A DNA stretch of 29,116 bases from Bacteroides sp. UBA939 (GTDB lineage: Bacteria; Bacteroidota; Bacteroidia; Bacteroidales; Bacteroidaceae), in contig NZ_DBDF01000057.1 of NCBI RefSeq assembly GCF_002293435.1, positions 2,742 through 31,857 on the forward strand. The letters are read 5' to 3'. Of the stretch, positions 8,420 to 17,096 are shown piece by piece. Both the position numbers and the translations under genes were made by a program. The notes beneath the pieces were generated by a model. The model saw nothing but the letters and a program-made list of their open reading frames with translations. It was not told where the DNA came from and did not search any database. Positions within the stretch are counted from its first letter, which is position 1, and each line of letters begins with the position of its first letter.

Positions 8420-9631
8420 ATGAAAAGAATCCTCCAAACAATCCTCCTGCTGGCATCCATTGCCGGCACAACCTCGTGTGACAAAGAGAATGAACCTCCC
8501 CACATCCCGAGCGGCCGTTACCTGGTGGGCACCACCGCTTCGGAAGTCGTCGACAAGAATCAAATGGCCGACAGAGGCTCTTACGACTTCGACCGCTCGT
8601 TGCTCGACTTGTTGCCCTCCCTGCCTGTGCGGGTGGACAGGATTGAGTATCGGACAACCGACCCGTTCGGCCGTTCGGTTATCGCCTCGGGCATTGTAAG
8701 CTACCCGATACTGCTACCGGTACGGGGGACGGTAGTCGCCCAGCATTTCAATACCAGCGCCAACAGGGATGTCCCGTCTGTCATCATGGGCGGCATCGAG
8801 TCACTGCTTTCCTATGCGGGATACGTCGTCATCTCGGTAGATTATCTCGGTTTCGGTTCGTCGGTAGACATGGTGCATCCGTACCACCACGTGGAGAGCA
8901 CCGGACAAAGTACCGTGGATATGGTGCTCGCCGTGCAGGAATACTTTACCGCCCTTGGTCGTACCCCACCAAACGATGTGACGGTGATTGGCTATTCGCA
9001 AGGTGGTGCGGCTGCGCTGGCATTCCAGAAGGTTTCCGAGGAGAAATACGCTGAAGAAATCCGCATCAGGCAAGTATTTGCAGGTGCGGGAGCGTACGAC
9101 CTGGTAGCCACTTACGAGGCATTGCAACAACATCCTACTGCTCCGTTCCCGCTGATGATTCCAACGCTCTACCTCGGGCTGGACTATGCCGAGAATCTCC
9201 AACTCGATTTCTCGCACATCTTCAAAGGAAAGCTGTTGGAGCATTACGAGGAGTGGATTCTCGCCAAAACCCTGAACAACGGCGAACTTAACTCCGAACT
9301 CGGCACAGACTTTTGGGCGTTTATGAACGAAGATGTATTCAACCCGCAACATCCGCAAACAGCCCGGTTCATCCAAGCGCTGGAGAAGAATTCGCTGCTC
9401 AACTGGATGCCACAGGCTCCACTGGCGCTGGTACAGAGCGAGGATGACGAGTACCTGCCGTTTGTCAACGCCCGGAATGCGTACGATGCATTCAAGGCTC
9501 AAGGCTGCGATGTACGCCTCATCCGGTTTGAGGGCACGGGACATGTCGAAACAGGAGTGAGCTACTTTATGTTTGTGCTTGGGGAGTTGGGGCTTATAGA
9601 TTCGCAGGGCAATTATAGTTCCGCAGAGTAA
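8420..9631 (+). CDS. Lipoprotein alpha/beta hydrolase (lipase/esterase-like)
   Basis: This protein of about 403 residues has a lipoprotein-type leader (MKRILQTILLLASIAG, cysteine in TTSC). The open frame runs upstream to 8240, but that extension is translated repeat element, so the ATG at 8420 is chosen. The alpha/beta-hydrolase fold is shown by the nucleophile elbow GYSQGG (serine near residue 193), a likely acid in QSEDDEYLPF (about 340) and a histidine in GTGHVETG (about 374). The layout resembles bacterial secreted lipase and cinnamoyl-esterase-like families; the substrate is not predictable. It is probably anchored on the periplasmic or surface side. The 3' end overlaps the convergent hipA-like gene by 38 bp. 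It has no clear operon partner, and repeat copy 2 fills the gap upstream. Confidence 0.85.
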   Translation: MKRILQTILLLASIAGTTSCDKENEPPHIPSGRYLVGTTASEVVDKNQMADRGSYDFDRSLLDLLPSLPVRVDRIEYRTTDPFGRSVIASGIVSYPILLPVRGTVVAQHFNTSANRDVPSVIMGGIESLLSYAGYVVISVDYLGFGSSVDMVHPYHHVESTGQSTVDMVLAVQEYFTALGRTPPNDVTVIGYSQGGAAALAFQKVSEEKYAEEIRIRQVFAGAGAYDLVATYEALQQHPTAPFPLMIPTLYLGLDYAENLQLDFSHIFKGKLLEHYEEWILAKTLNNGELNSELGTDFWAFMNEDVFNPQHPQTARFIQALEKNSLLNWMPQAPLALVQSEDDEYLPFVNARNAYDAFKAQGCDVRLIRFEGTGHVETGVSYFMFVLGELGLIDSQGNYSSAE

Positions 9632-10886
9632 TGCGGAATCGTTCATCAAGTACGCCACTAAACACATTCATCTCCCGTTTAGAGATTCCCAATTGTGTCG
9701 CCAAACTCTTCCATTCTTTCACAGCGTCAACGACTTCGGAAATAATCTTTTCTGCTATTTCCTTCTTAAGCATATAATCCTCACATGCGGCGAGCAGAAT
9801 CCCCAAGTCCGCTTTGTTGGAAGATGAAGAAATAAGCAAACTTTGGTACTCATTCAGCGAAGGGTTCATATCGTATGCAGGTGACATGGTACAGCCTTTA
9901 GCCGTCAGAAGGAAGCCATGATTTCGGAAATGATCATCGCTGTTACCGATGCAGATATTAAAGGCCGCACGACGAAACAGTTCCTGCAAGTTCGCTTCTA
10001 CGTCTGTACAACTCTGAATGATGAAGTCAACAATATCCGGATAACCATGTCCGGTAGTGGCATTGTTTCCATCGTTAAGCCCTAATAATGTCATTGTTGA
10101 AGCAAAATGAATTCGCTTACCTTCTTTGGTTCTGTCAAAACGTCTGGAAAGCAACGTGTGATATCTTTCTCCTACAGATAGGGTTTTAGTTTCGGCTGCA
10201 TTTATCTTTGCTTTCGCAGCAAGCAGATGGCTGAAATGTTCCCAAAGGCCTGCATCGTAATCATCCTTCCGTGATGGGAATTTTGCAATATATAATGTTT
10301 TATCCGTATCTATTACACTGGCTTTTGGTCTTGCCCCACCCAATGAGGAACCCGGTTGCACGAGCTGCGCAATCCATTTCTTATCGGGAAGGATATTTTC
10401 CTCTTCACTTTTTTCTATTTCCTCACTGGCAACTATCAATTCTCGAATACCTGTCAAAGGGGGAATCTTCAAAGACTCGCTTACATTTATAAAGTCTCCG
10501 GCCGCATCTTCCTTGAAACGAAAACCGCCCATTCGAGAAAAATCATCAATGCCGGTCAGAAAGTCGAAAGAAGACAACCGTCGTACAGGTCTTTTATCTT
10601 CCACTGCCGAAATTTGTTCCCGGCGAAGCAACAGGGTTCGCCCCCAACGGTCGGGTAAAGCATCGGAAAAACAACCGAATATGTCTTTTCCGGGCTGCGT
10701 GTATTGCCGATCCGGATAATTGTTCAAATCATCACTCAAAAACAAATCACTATGTTTCTTCAGCCAATCGTTATTAAAAATAAAACAATAACTGTCCGAC
10801 CCACGAAGCGATTCGTAGCCAAGCTCACCTATCAGCACCGTCTCTTTAAGCCAATCAAAGTCGGCATATACATATAATTTTTTCAT
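9594..10886 (-). CDS. hipA: HipA-like serine/threonine kinase toxin
   Basis: This 430-residue protein has full-length HipA architecture. The N-terminal subdomain (about residues 1-110) contains ALPDRWGRTLL. A Gly-rich loop GSSLGGARPKA lies at about 180-190, followed by the ATP lysine in LYIAKFPS, the catalytic loop NSDDHFRNHGF (about 314-324) and the Mg-binding SPAYDMNPS motif. HipA kinases phosphorylate translation factors such as glutamyl-tRNA synthetase and cause growth arrest; this target is family knowledge, not visible here. The HipB-like antitoxin gene lies 3 bp upstream, which fits the usual hipBA order. The 3' end runs 38 bp into the convergent hydrolase gene. No key residue seems lost, so it is probably active. 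Confidence 0.9.
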   Translation of the reverse strand: MKKLYVYADFDWLKETVLIGELGYESLRGSDSYCFIFNNDWLKKHSDLFLSDDLNNYPDRQYTQPGKDIFGCFSDALPDRWGRTLLLRREQISAVEDKRPVRRLSSFDFLTGIDDFSRMGGFRFKEDAAGDFINVSESLKIPPLTGIRELIVASEEIEKSEEENILPDKKWIAQLVQPGSSLGGARPKASVIDTDKTLYIAKFPSRKDDYDAGLWEHFSHLLAAKAKINAAETKTLSVGERYHTLLSRRFDRTKEGKRIHFASTMTLLGLNDGNNATTGHGYPDIVDFIIQSCTDVEANLQELFRRAAFNICIGNSDDHFRNHGFLLTAKGCTMSPAYDMNPSLNEYQSLLISSSSNKADLGILLAACEDYMLKKEIAEKIISEVVDAVKEWKSLATQLGISKREMNVFSGVLDERFRITLRNYNCPANL

Positions 10887-10889
10887 CGG

Positions 10890-11210
10890 CTATTCTTTTT
10901 TAGAGGCGCGTTCTCTTGTCTTCAGATTCAAATCCTGTAAGGCTTTTCCCAGTTTGTCTTCTTTGGCAAGCCACAGAATATCATCATCAAGCTGTAAAGC
11001 ATACAGAACACGTAAATAGATGCCTATAGCTACGGTAGGTGCACCTTTTTCTATACGGGCCACAGTCAGCGGCGAACAGGTTGCCCGTTCTGCCACCTGA
11101 GCTACACTTAAATTCCTTCGTAGACGAGCCAGTTTGATTTGCTCCCCTACCATCTGCATCTTCTGTTCCAATTTTCGGATTAACTTGGTACCCATTGTAT
11201 TCTTTGTCAT
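10890..11210 (-). CDS. hipB: HipB-like XRE antitoxin/repressor
   Basis: This protein of about 106 residues carries an XRE helix-turn-helix: GEQIKLARLRRNLSVAQVAE, then RATCSPLTVARIEKGAPTV, with the expected spacing. A charged C-terminal tail (EDKLGKALQDLN to ERASKKE) follows and probably contacts HipA. A TTG three codons earlier would also be possible; the ATG at 11210 is preferred. By family it neutralises HipA and represses its own promoter by binding operator palindromes. It is translated just before hipA, with a 3 bp gap, and a good -7 promoter box lies about 23 bp upstream. TA operons of this type are widespread in Bacteroides. Confidence 0.88.
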   Translation of the reverse strand: MTKNTMGTKLIRKLEQKMQMVGEQIKLARLRRNLSVAQVAERATCSPLTVARIEKGAPTVAIGIYLRVLYALQLDDDILWLAKEDKLGKALQDLNLKTRERASKKE

Positions 11211-11232
11211 ATCCAATATATCATATAATATG

Positions 11233-11240
11233 CAAATATA
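11233..11240 (-). promoter_or_regulatory. Candidate -7 box for hipBA
   Basis: Read on the minus strand, TATATTTG matches the Bacteroides -7 consensus TAnnTTTG. Transcription would start about 15-20 nt upstream of the hipB ATG at 11210. No TTTG is found at the -33 spacing. AT-rich near-palindromic sequence around it (tatatgatata) could be a HipB operator. Confidence 0.4.
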
Positions 11241-11251
11241 TCACTTTTTAT

Positions 11252-11400
11252 TTATTTAATGATAGGTTGAAGAGAAAATATCCGATTATGCAAAGCTGTG
11301 CATGTAGCAAATATACGTTCCACAAAAGACTTCCTGGGCTGTATAATTCATACAACCGGAACTTGCTGTGAAGAAGTTATTCTCTTCCATAAGTATGTTG
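11252..11400 (-). pseudogene. Decayed transposase C-terminal fragment
   Basis: The minus-strand frame ending at the stop at 11252-11254 reads RKSFVERIFATCTALHNRI near its end. This is like the C-terminal iiatcalhN helix of IS5-type (DDE_Tnp_4-like) transposases, which is family pattern recognition only. An in-frame stop interrupts it upstream. A homologous fragment (FAKCIIATCATLYNLRI) lies at 28724-28919, and DNA similarity between the two is visible (gctacatg, ataatc). It is an old insertion-sequence remnant; the terminal inverted repeats were not found. Confidence 0.45.
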
Positions 11401-11455
11401 TTGAAAAGTGACAAAAAAGCATACAAATATAGTACCTCTATTACTGTTCATAAAT

Positions 11456-11541
11456 CACTCGTATACTGAACCCTATTCAGTATACGAGTGAACCCTATTC
11501 AGTCGTATACTGAATGGCGTTCAGTCGTATAGTGATTTCAC
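11456..11541. repeat. Perfect 15-bp-arm hairpin plus gtcgtatactga repeats
   Basis: CACTCGTATACTGAA (11456-11470) and its exact reverse complement (11476-11490) flank the loop CCCTA. Two more units, ttcagtcgtatactgaa and ttcagtcgtatagtga, follow at about 22 bp spacing. Each unit contains TCAGT and ACTGA arms around cgtat. The region is non-coding, and no T tract follows that would make it a terminator. Confidence 0.85.
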
Positions 11542-11653
11542 CCCTTCTCAGAACATATTCTGGGTGGGATGAAAGGCTCTTGAATGGCGTTTTTAGCAAA
11601 TATTGGGTGGGTAAATTATTTTAATAAATAGGTTGGTATTCCGGGGGGAGGAA

Positions 11654-11724
11654 CAGTCGTATACTGAAGGTACTTCAGTTGTATACTGACCCTATCTCAG
11701 TCGTATACTTAAGGTACCTCAGTC
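11654..11724. repeat. Second cluster of gtcgtatactga repeats
   Basis: Three more units (cagtcgtatactgaaggta, cagttgtatactgac, cagtcgtatacttaaggta) lie 22-23 bp apart, about 110 bp after the first cluster. ggtacttcag and ggtacctcag recur between them. It is the same palindromic design as the first cluster, within the 880 bp gap upstream of the beta-helix gene. The remainder of the gap (11542-11653 and 11725-11990) shows nothing I can identify. Confidence 0.8.
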
Positions 11725-11994
11725 CGGGAGTGAAATAGGAAAGGGTGTTCTAAGGGAGTGTATTTATGTTCTTTTATGAATGAATAGTTAGGCACGAATT
11801 ACACGCGTTGATAAGGTCAGGGCGGATTTCGTTAAACCCCAATCTGTGTAATCCTGCGCAACATGCGGATGAAAAATAGCTTTTTAAATGCCGGGCGAGT
11901 AGTTTTTTTAGTTTTTATCCCCGATTTTAAGTATAGGCACTAAAATTATCCTGTTTTTAATTACTAATTAATCATGAAATTAACCGCCCCCTTG

Positions 11995-12002
11995 CATCTT
12001 TG
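11995..12002 (+). promoter_or_regulatory. Weak -7 box candidate for the beta-helix gene
   Basis: CATCTTTG, within ttgcatctttgta, differs from the Bacteroides -7 consensus TAnnTTTG at one position. It would start transcription about 90 nt upstream of the ATG at 12100. No TTTG -33 box is seen at the right distance, so confidence is low. Confidence 0.3.
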
Positions 12003-12099
12003 TACCATTATTCTTTGATTTATAGGAGAACTATAGCCTATTTATCATCGAACCATAAATTAATTTATTGGAAAACCATAATCTAATAATTCATATCGC

Positions 12100-15000
12100 A
12101 TGAAGAAATTACTACCTTTTTGTATGTTGATTTTATCCGCCTCACTTCTACAGGCGCAATCCGGCGACAAGCCCGGGAATTGGAAATTGATTGCCTCGGA
12201 TGATTACCCTACGGAAGACGTAGGAGTGTCAACCTACACCGTCACCACCGACTTTAGCGCCGACCCCACCGGCGTGGACGATTCTCGGAACGCCTTTCAG
12301 ACAGCATTGAATAAACTGGGAGAGAACCGCCGCGGCGGCGTACTCTTCGTCCCGGCAGGACGCTACCGCATCTCCGGTAAACTCTTCATTCCCACCGGAG
12401 TAACCCTGCGCGGCGAATGGAAGCGCCCGGTGAAAGGAAGCCCGGTCGCAGGAACCATACTGATGGTAGATACGAAAGGAGGCTCTGAAATAGAAGCAGA
12501 TGCATTTATCACAATGGAACCCTCCACCGCCTTGACCCACCTCAGCATCTGGTACCCGCACCAGAACCCTGACAACATTACCCCTTATCCGCCCACAGTG
12601 CTCTACGGACGCGATGGCGTATGGGGAAACGAGTATTGCAACGTGCGCCACGTCACGCTGGTGAATTCCTATAGCGGCATCGTCCTGTCGAGAACCAATG
12701 GAGGAGGTTGTCCCAATATATATGATGTGTACGGCACACCGCTGTCCCGCGGCATCGAGATTGACAATATAGCCGACGTCGGCCGCTTCGAGCGAATACA
12801 CTTCTCGCCCCACTATTGGGCAGACTCCGGTCTGGAAGGCTCGCCCGGGGCAGGAAGCGCCTACGCCGACTGGATATACCGCAACGGAACAGGTATTGTG
12901 ATGCGCCGCAACGACTGGTCGTACACCTGTTATGTAGATATCGACGGCTATAACAAGGGCTTCCGCACCGGTGCTTCCCTGGCGGGAGACGCCACGCCAA
13001 ACGGACATAACTACGGATTCACCCTGCGCAACTGCGAGACGGGCATCTACCTCGACGGCACCTCTTCGGCAGGCATCATGTTCACCCGCGCCCGCATTGA
13101 AGATTGCAGGAACGGAGTGGTAGTAACCTCCGCCAGCACCGGACCCGTACAACTCTACGGATGTGAAATATCAGCCTCGGATGAAGCCATACTGATGGAA
13201 CAGGGCGTTTCCGCCAAACTGATGATGCAGCAATGTACCGTCAGCCAAGGCGCAGTGAATAGTCTGGGAGGCGATTTCGTGGCTTCTGATACCGACTTTA
13301 ATAACGCTGCCCCGCAGATATATATCGGCTCCGACGCCCGCACGATACTGACCGGCAATCGTTTCGCGAAGACGGCGGATATCAGAAATCAATCCCTGTT
13401 TGAATGCCGTATCGACCATGCCCCTGTCGATACGAAGCCTCTGCCGGACTTCCCGGAAATGAAAGTACCGGAGACAAAGCCCGCACGCCTTACCTTATAT
13501 AATGTACTCGATTTCGGCGCCGAACCTTTTGTCGTCACATTCAACTCCGGCACGAGCGGCACATGGCTTCAGACCAATATCCGTTCGGGACTGGCATCGG
13601 GCAAAGATAACACCAGTGCCATTCAGAATGCACTGGACAGGGCAGCCGCCGACGGTGGAGGCATCGTCTACCTGCCGGGCGGACGCTACAAAGTATTGGG
13701 TAACCTGACCGTCCCTACAGGTGTAGAGTTGCGTGGAGCCTCCGACCTCGGCAGTGTTCCGCGTGGACAAGGCAGCATCCTCGAAGTCTATGCCGGGCGC
13801 GGGCAGGAGCAGGGACAGCCTTTCCTTAAGCTTTCGGCAGGCAGCGGCTTGCGCGGTTTATCGTTCGACTATCCTGAACAGGTGGCTTCTGCCTTGCCCA
13901 CAGTGACCCGGTATCCTTATTGCATTCAGGTGACGGGGAAAGACGCATATATCGTGAACGTAGGATTGCGAGCTGTATATAATGGTGTGGATCTCTTTAC
14001 ATATAAATGCGATAATCACTATGTGGACTATCTGGCGGGACATGTTTTTATGAATGCCATCCGCATTGGCGGAGGTTCTCAGGGCGGACGTGTTTGCAAC
14101 ATGCAGTTCAATACCATCGTCTACGGCTGCGGTTGGGAGACTAAGTTCGGCGCATGGCCCAATAGTATGGCGGCCGACCAGGACAAGATTTACCGGCAGA
14201 ACCAGGCGGAACTACGTTTCATGACCGTGGGAGATTGTCGTGACCAGATTCTGTACAATGACTTCCATTATGGAAGTTTCGAAGGCATCGTCTTCCTTGC
14301 CGATGAGGGAAAGGCAGCATCCGGCCGTTCGTTGGGACTGGGTGTGGATGGTTCCTGGAATGGTGTTGTCTATGAAGCTTTGGCTCCGGCAGGTTTCGAT
14401 ATGATAAACTCCCAGATAGTGGCGCTTGAAGGAAACAGTTCTGTTTATTCGGAGACTCGTTTTGTGAGTGCCAAGTCCGGTTTCACGGGCGAAGCGACTC
14501 TATTCGGTGCTGATTTTTGGGGAAGCGCCAAGCATGGTGTAGTTGTTGAAGGCGGGAAGCTGAATCTGAATCTGGCTAATTTCAGCACATCGGGGCAGGC
14601 ATCTTTCATGAATTTGCCGAAGTCTGCCGGTAGTGTGGTGCTTCATAATGCAGTGGTCAATACGAGGAACAATGCTGTTTTCGTCAGTGGCGGGCACGAA
14701 AAGCAGGCGGCGGTGACATCTGCCGTGACTGATGTGGCGGCTACGGTGGCGGGTAAGTTGAATGTATGGAAGAATAATCTGTCGATGACTCCCGTTTTCA
14801 CGGCAACGGATGTGTTGCTGTCTCGCACGGAGTGGGTTATTACTGCCGGTACGAATAACTCTAATGCTCCCAGGGCTATTGACAGCAATGTGTCTACGCG
14901 CTGGGATACGAGTGGTTCGCAGCAGTCCGGGCAGTGGGTGATGGTGGATATGCGGTCGGTGCATAGGTTGAACCGTATTATTCTGGATACGTCAGGGAGT

Positions 15001-15465
15001 CCAGACGATGGTCCCGCAGGCTATGAGGTGTATTTGAATACCGGTGAGGGTGGCGATTGGAAGCTTGTAGCGTCTGGAAAGAATGCGGGGGCGGTACTGA
15101 TTATTTCTTTCCCCGCGGAAGATGCCTCGAAATTCAGGATAGTGCAGACGGGGAGCAAGGGTAATTACTGGTCGATTCATGAGCTTTATGCGGCTTGTGT
15201 GGATGAGGTAGAGACGGGGATTTCATCGGGAGCTACTCCCTCTACCGGAGAATTATTCTACTACAACGGGCAGTTATCGTGGCGCGGATTGAACAAGAAT
15301 GAAACTACACGAATCGAGATTATTGACCTGTCAGGACGGCGGGTATTGTCGCAGCAAACAAATGATAATTATCTGAGATTGCCCGGTATGCAGAATGGCG
15401 TTTATATTGTGATAGTTACTAATGGTACAGATGTGCTGCGGAGGAAGGTGTTCGTAGGGAGATGA
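12100..15465 (+). CDS. Secreted double pectate-lyase-3 beta-helix protein with discoidin domain
   Basis: This is a 1121-residue exported protein with signal peptide MKKLLPFCMLILSASLLQAQ. Two related right-handed beta-helix modules start at about residues 48 and 468. They share the pattern of D-(N/D)-(A/T)-x-AxQxAL, then (R)GGxx(F/Y)(V/L)P(A/G)GRY, then (I/V)PTGVxLRG, which marks the Pectate_lyase_3 superfamily. Residues about 905-1035 form an F5/8 type C (discoidin) carbohydrate-binding domain (NAPRAIDSNVSTRWDT, GQWVMVDM, YWSIHELY). The last 70 residues (IEIIDLSGRRVLSQ to GVYIVIVTNGTDVLRRKVFV) resemble a type IX secretion sorting tail. It probably binds or cleaves a polysaccharide outside the cell; a catalytic triad cannot be assigned. 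It is a single gene with no SusC/D neighbour. The internal duplication is the oddest feature. Confidence 0.85.
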   Translation: MKKLLPFCMLILSASLLQAQSGDKPGNWKLIASDDYPTEDVGVSTYTVTTDFSADPTGVDDSRNAFQTALNKLGENRRGGVLFVPAGRYRISGKLFIPTGVTLRGEWKRPVKGSPVAGTILMVDTKGGSEIEADAFITMEPSTALTHLSIWYPHQNPDNITPYPPTVLYGRDGVWGNEYCNVRHVTLVNSYSGIVLSRTNGGGCPNIYDVYGTPLSRGIEIDNIADVGRFERIHFSPHYWADSGLEGSPGAGSAYADWIYRNGTGIVMRRNDWSYTCYVDIDGYNKGFRTGASLAGDATPNGHNYGFTLRNCETGIYLDGTSSAGIMFTRARIEDCRNGVVVTSASTGPVQLYGCEISASDEAILMEQGVSAKLMMQQCTVSQGAVNSLGGDFVASDTDFNNAAPQIYIGSDARTILTGNRFAKTADIRNQSLFECRIDHAPVDTKPLPDFPEMKVPETKPARLTLYNVLDFGAEPFVVTFNSGTSGTWLQTNIRSGLASGKDNTSAIQNALDRAAADGGGIVYLPGGRYKVLGNLTVPTGVELRGASDLGSVPRGQGSILEVYAGRGQEQGQPFLKLSAGSGLRGLSFDYPEQVASALPTVTRYPYCIQVTGKDAYIVNVGLRAVYNGVDLFTYKCDNHYVDYLAGHVFMNAIRIGGGSQGGRVCNMQFNTIVYGCGWETKFGAWPNSMAADQDKIYRQNQAELRFMTVGDCRDQILYNDFHYGSFEGIVFLADEGKAASGRSLGLGVDGSWNGVVYEALAPAGFDMINSQIVALEGNSSVYSETRFVSAKSGFTGEATLFGADFWGSAKHGVVVEGGKLNLNLANFSTSGQASFMNLPKSAGSVVLHNAVVNTRNNAVFVSGGHEKQAAVTSAVTDVAATVAGKLNVWKNNLSMTPVFTATDVLLSRTEWVITAGTNNSNAPRAIDSNVSTRWDTSGSQQSGQWVMVDMRSVHRLNRIILDTSGSPDDGPAGYEVYLNTGEGGDWKLVASGKNAGAVLIISFPAEDASKFRIVQTGSKGNYWSIHELYAACVDEVETGISSGATPSTGELFYYNGQLSWRGLNKNETTRIEIIDLSGRRVLSQQTNDNYLRLPGMQNGVYIVIVTNGTDVLRRKVFVGR

Positions 15466-15496
15466 GGTGCTGTGGTGAATTACAGAGGCTTTCTTT

Positions 15497-15615
15497 GAAC
15501 ACAGAGATACAGAGTTTTTCTTTCTTTTAAAAAGAGAGATAAAGAGAGGATGACAGAGAGGGCAATTACATCACAAAGAAAGATAAAACTCTGTATCTCT
15601 GTGCCTCTGTGTTCA
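15497..15615. repeat. cacagag-type intergenic inverted repeat, copy 3
   Basis: The left arm gaacacagagatacagagtt (15497) and the right arm aaaactctgtatctctgtgc, ending in ctctgtgttc, are reverse complements. The middle differs from copies 1 and 2: it is rich in agagag and has lost the gcgacgtagtcgc hairpin. It lies between two convergent genes (stops at 15465 and 15668), where a bidirectional terminator would be expected. Confidence 0.85.
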
Positions 15616-15667
15616 AGAAAAAGAAACTCCGTGCGCTTCATTCCTGAAGCATACATTTCGCATTGAA

Positions 15668-16456
15668 TTATTCTGTTAGTGAATCTATAAATTCCCCAAA
15701 CCTCAAAATCTTCTCACTATTGGCTTTATTGAAAAGCAAGTGTTCAAAATCCTTTTGTTTCTTCTTCAAATCAACAGTTTTCAATAGTTCTACTGTTGCT
15801 TGTTTGAACTCCTGCAAGTTATGTACTCCGCAGCGTTCTGAAAGAAAATTGTAATCGGGTTTGGACTGTGCCAACAAAAACATCAAGTCGTAAAAGTCAC
15901 GACCTTTAGCACGGGCTAACATGGCTGCTATTTTCATGCTACATAACACCCCATCGGAAGGAACAGGGAATGGGAAAAAGAATCCGCAGCCCTTGATATT
16001 TGTGATGACCGAAGGATAAACGATTCCCTGGTCTTGGCTTTCAACCTTTATCAAGAAACGTTCTTCCTTGTGTCCACTCAGTCCCAAATCAAACAACAAT
16101 TCCGGGAAATGGATATTACGCCGGAAAGCCGTCAATCTCGGATTATCTTTATCCTTCGCCTCTACCCGTAATCCTGAACGTTCCAAAAACTGGATTACTC
16201 CGTTTGTCATTTCAATAAACTCGTCTTTCGACAGGTCTTTACAGTCGAAATCCAAGTCTTCGGAGAATCGGTCTATCCCTTTTACCAAACGAAGGTTTGT
16301 TCCACCTATAAAAGCCATCTTCTGGATGTTTGGAGTAGAAGAAAGGTAATCCAAAATCATCAACTGCAAATACTCTTTCACGATGTGCTTATCGAAGCTC
16401 GAATTACCACGGATTTGAGTTGGAAAATAATTCCTTATCTGTTCAATCTGTATCAT
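15668..16456 (-). CDS. abiEii: AbiEii-like nucleotidyltransferase toxin
   Basis: This 262-residue protein has the nucleotidyltransferase signature of the AbiEii/AbiGii toxin family. FIGGTNLRLVKGIDRFSEDL (about residues 49-68), followed by DFD, supplies the GG(S/T) loop and the D-x-D metal-binding pair. The FPFPVPSDGVLCSMKIAAML and RAKGRDFYDLMFLLA segments further down correspond to the conserved KLxAxxxRxxxRDxxDL block. By family it transfers nucleotides, and relatives pyrimidylate tRNA acceptor stems, blocking growth or phage infection. It overlaps the antitoxin gene by 4 bp, the usual arrangement of this type IV toxin-antitoxin operon. The 3' end faces the beta-helix gene across repeat copy 3. 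Confidence 0.9.
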   Translation of the reverse strand: MIQIEQIRNYFPTQIRGNSSFDKHIVKEYLQLMILDYLSSTPNIQKMAFIGGTNLRLVKGIDRFSEDLDFDCKDLSKDEFIEMTNGVIQFLERSGLRVEAKDKDNPRLTAFRRNIHFPELLFDLGLSGHKEERFLIKVESQDQGIVYPSVITNIKGCGFFFPFPVPSDGVLCSMKIAAMLARAKGRDFYDLMFLLAQSKPDYNFLSERCGVHNLQEFKQATVELLKTVDLKKKQKDFEHLLFNKANSEKILRFGEFIDSLTE

Positions 16457-17070
16457 AAATCGTAAGTCTTAAGAAGTAGTTTTACCCGATGGTCAAGCGC
16501 CTTGTTTTGAAATTTGGTGCAGTAATCCATTAGTAAATCCTTGTTCAAATCATCGTGCAGGTAATCTTCATCCAAACGCAGTTCTTCCAGTTCCTGTTCG
16601 TTATCATAGAACGGATAAAGATACAGTAAATCGAGCAATGCCTTTTCGGGTGTGGCAAACTGTATAGTGCGGTTGCCTGCCATTGGCTTCAGTTCGTACC
16701 CGAACATCAGGTTTACTTTGACATTCTTATATGAGTATTCGCCAAAGTCATTGGCGAATGAGGCTGTTTTTAGTGATGTCACACTGGTAATCTGTACCAC
16801 TGCTTCCGGTATCATTCCGTAGAATGACAATGCTGTGTGCAGACTGATATAGGACGGACGGTAAATTCGGTTGGCAAAATAAAGAGAATAATCCGGCTTG
16901 TTCTTATACTCCGAAAATGCAAAATAGCCCTGCCTTAACCGGATAAGATACCCTTTCTTAATCCAACGGGTAAGGTTATTCCGGTCAAAGTCGGGTTGCC
17001 ATGCATATACCTGATAGATATTAAAGCATGACAAATCGAATAGCTGTTCTTTAAATTCCAGAAAGGTCAT
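16453..17070 (-). CDS. abiEi: AbiEi-like antitoxin/repressor
   Basis: This 205-residue protein has an N-terminal winged-helix region (FDRNNLTRWIKKGYLIRLRQ, then GYFAF), which is the AbiEi_4 type DNA-binding domain. A central stretch follows (YISLHTALSFYGMIPE), with the conserved ATPEKALLDLLYLYP segment typical of transcriptional-regulator/antitoxin AbiEi proteins. By family it represses the operon and counteracts AbiEii without direct binding. Its stop overlaps the toxin start by 4 bp, so the two are co-translated. A well-formed Bacteroides promoter sits about 27 bp upstream of its ATG. Confidence 0.87.
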   Translation of the reverse strand: MTFLEFKEQLFDLSCFNIYQVYAWQPDFDRNNLTRWIKKGYLIRLRQGYFAFSEYKNKPDYSLYFANRIYRPSYISLHTALSFYGMIPEAVVQITSVTSLKTASFANDFGEYSYKNVKVNLMFGYELKPMAGNRTIQFATPEKALLDLLYLYPFYDNEQELEELRLDEDYLHDDLNKDLLMDYCTKFQNKALDHRVKLLLKTYDL

Positions 17071-17096
17071 TTCTTTGTTTTGTTTCTATTATGCTG

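Noticed and set aside
11456..11724. CRISPR array
   Set aside because: The repeats are short, palindromic, 22-23 bp apart and have no spacer-length gaps; no cas genes are nearby.
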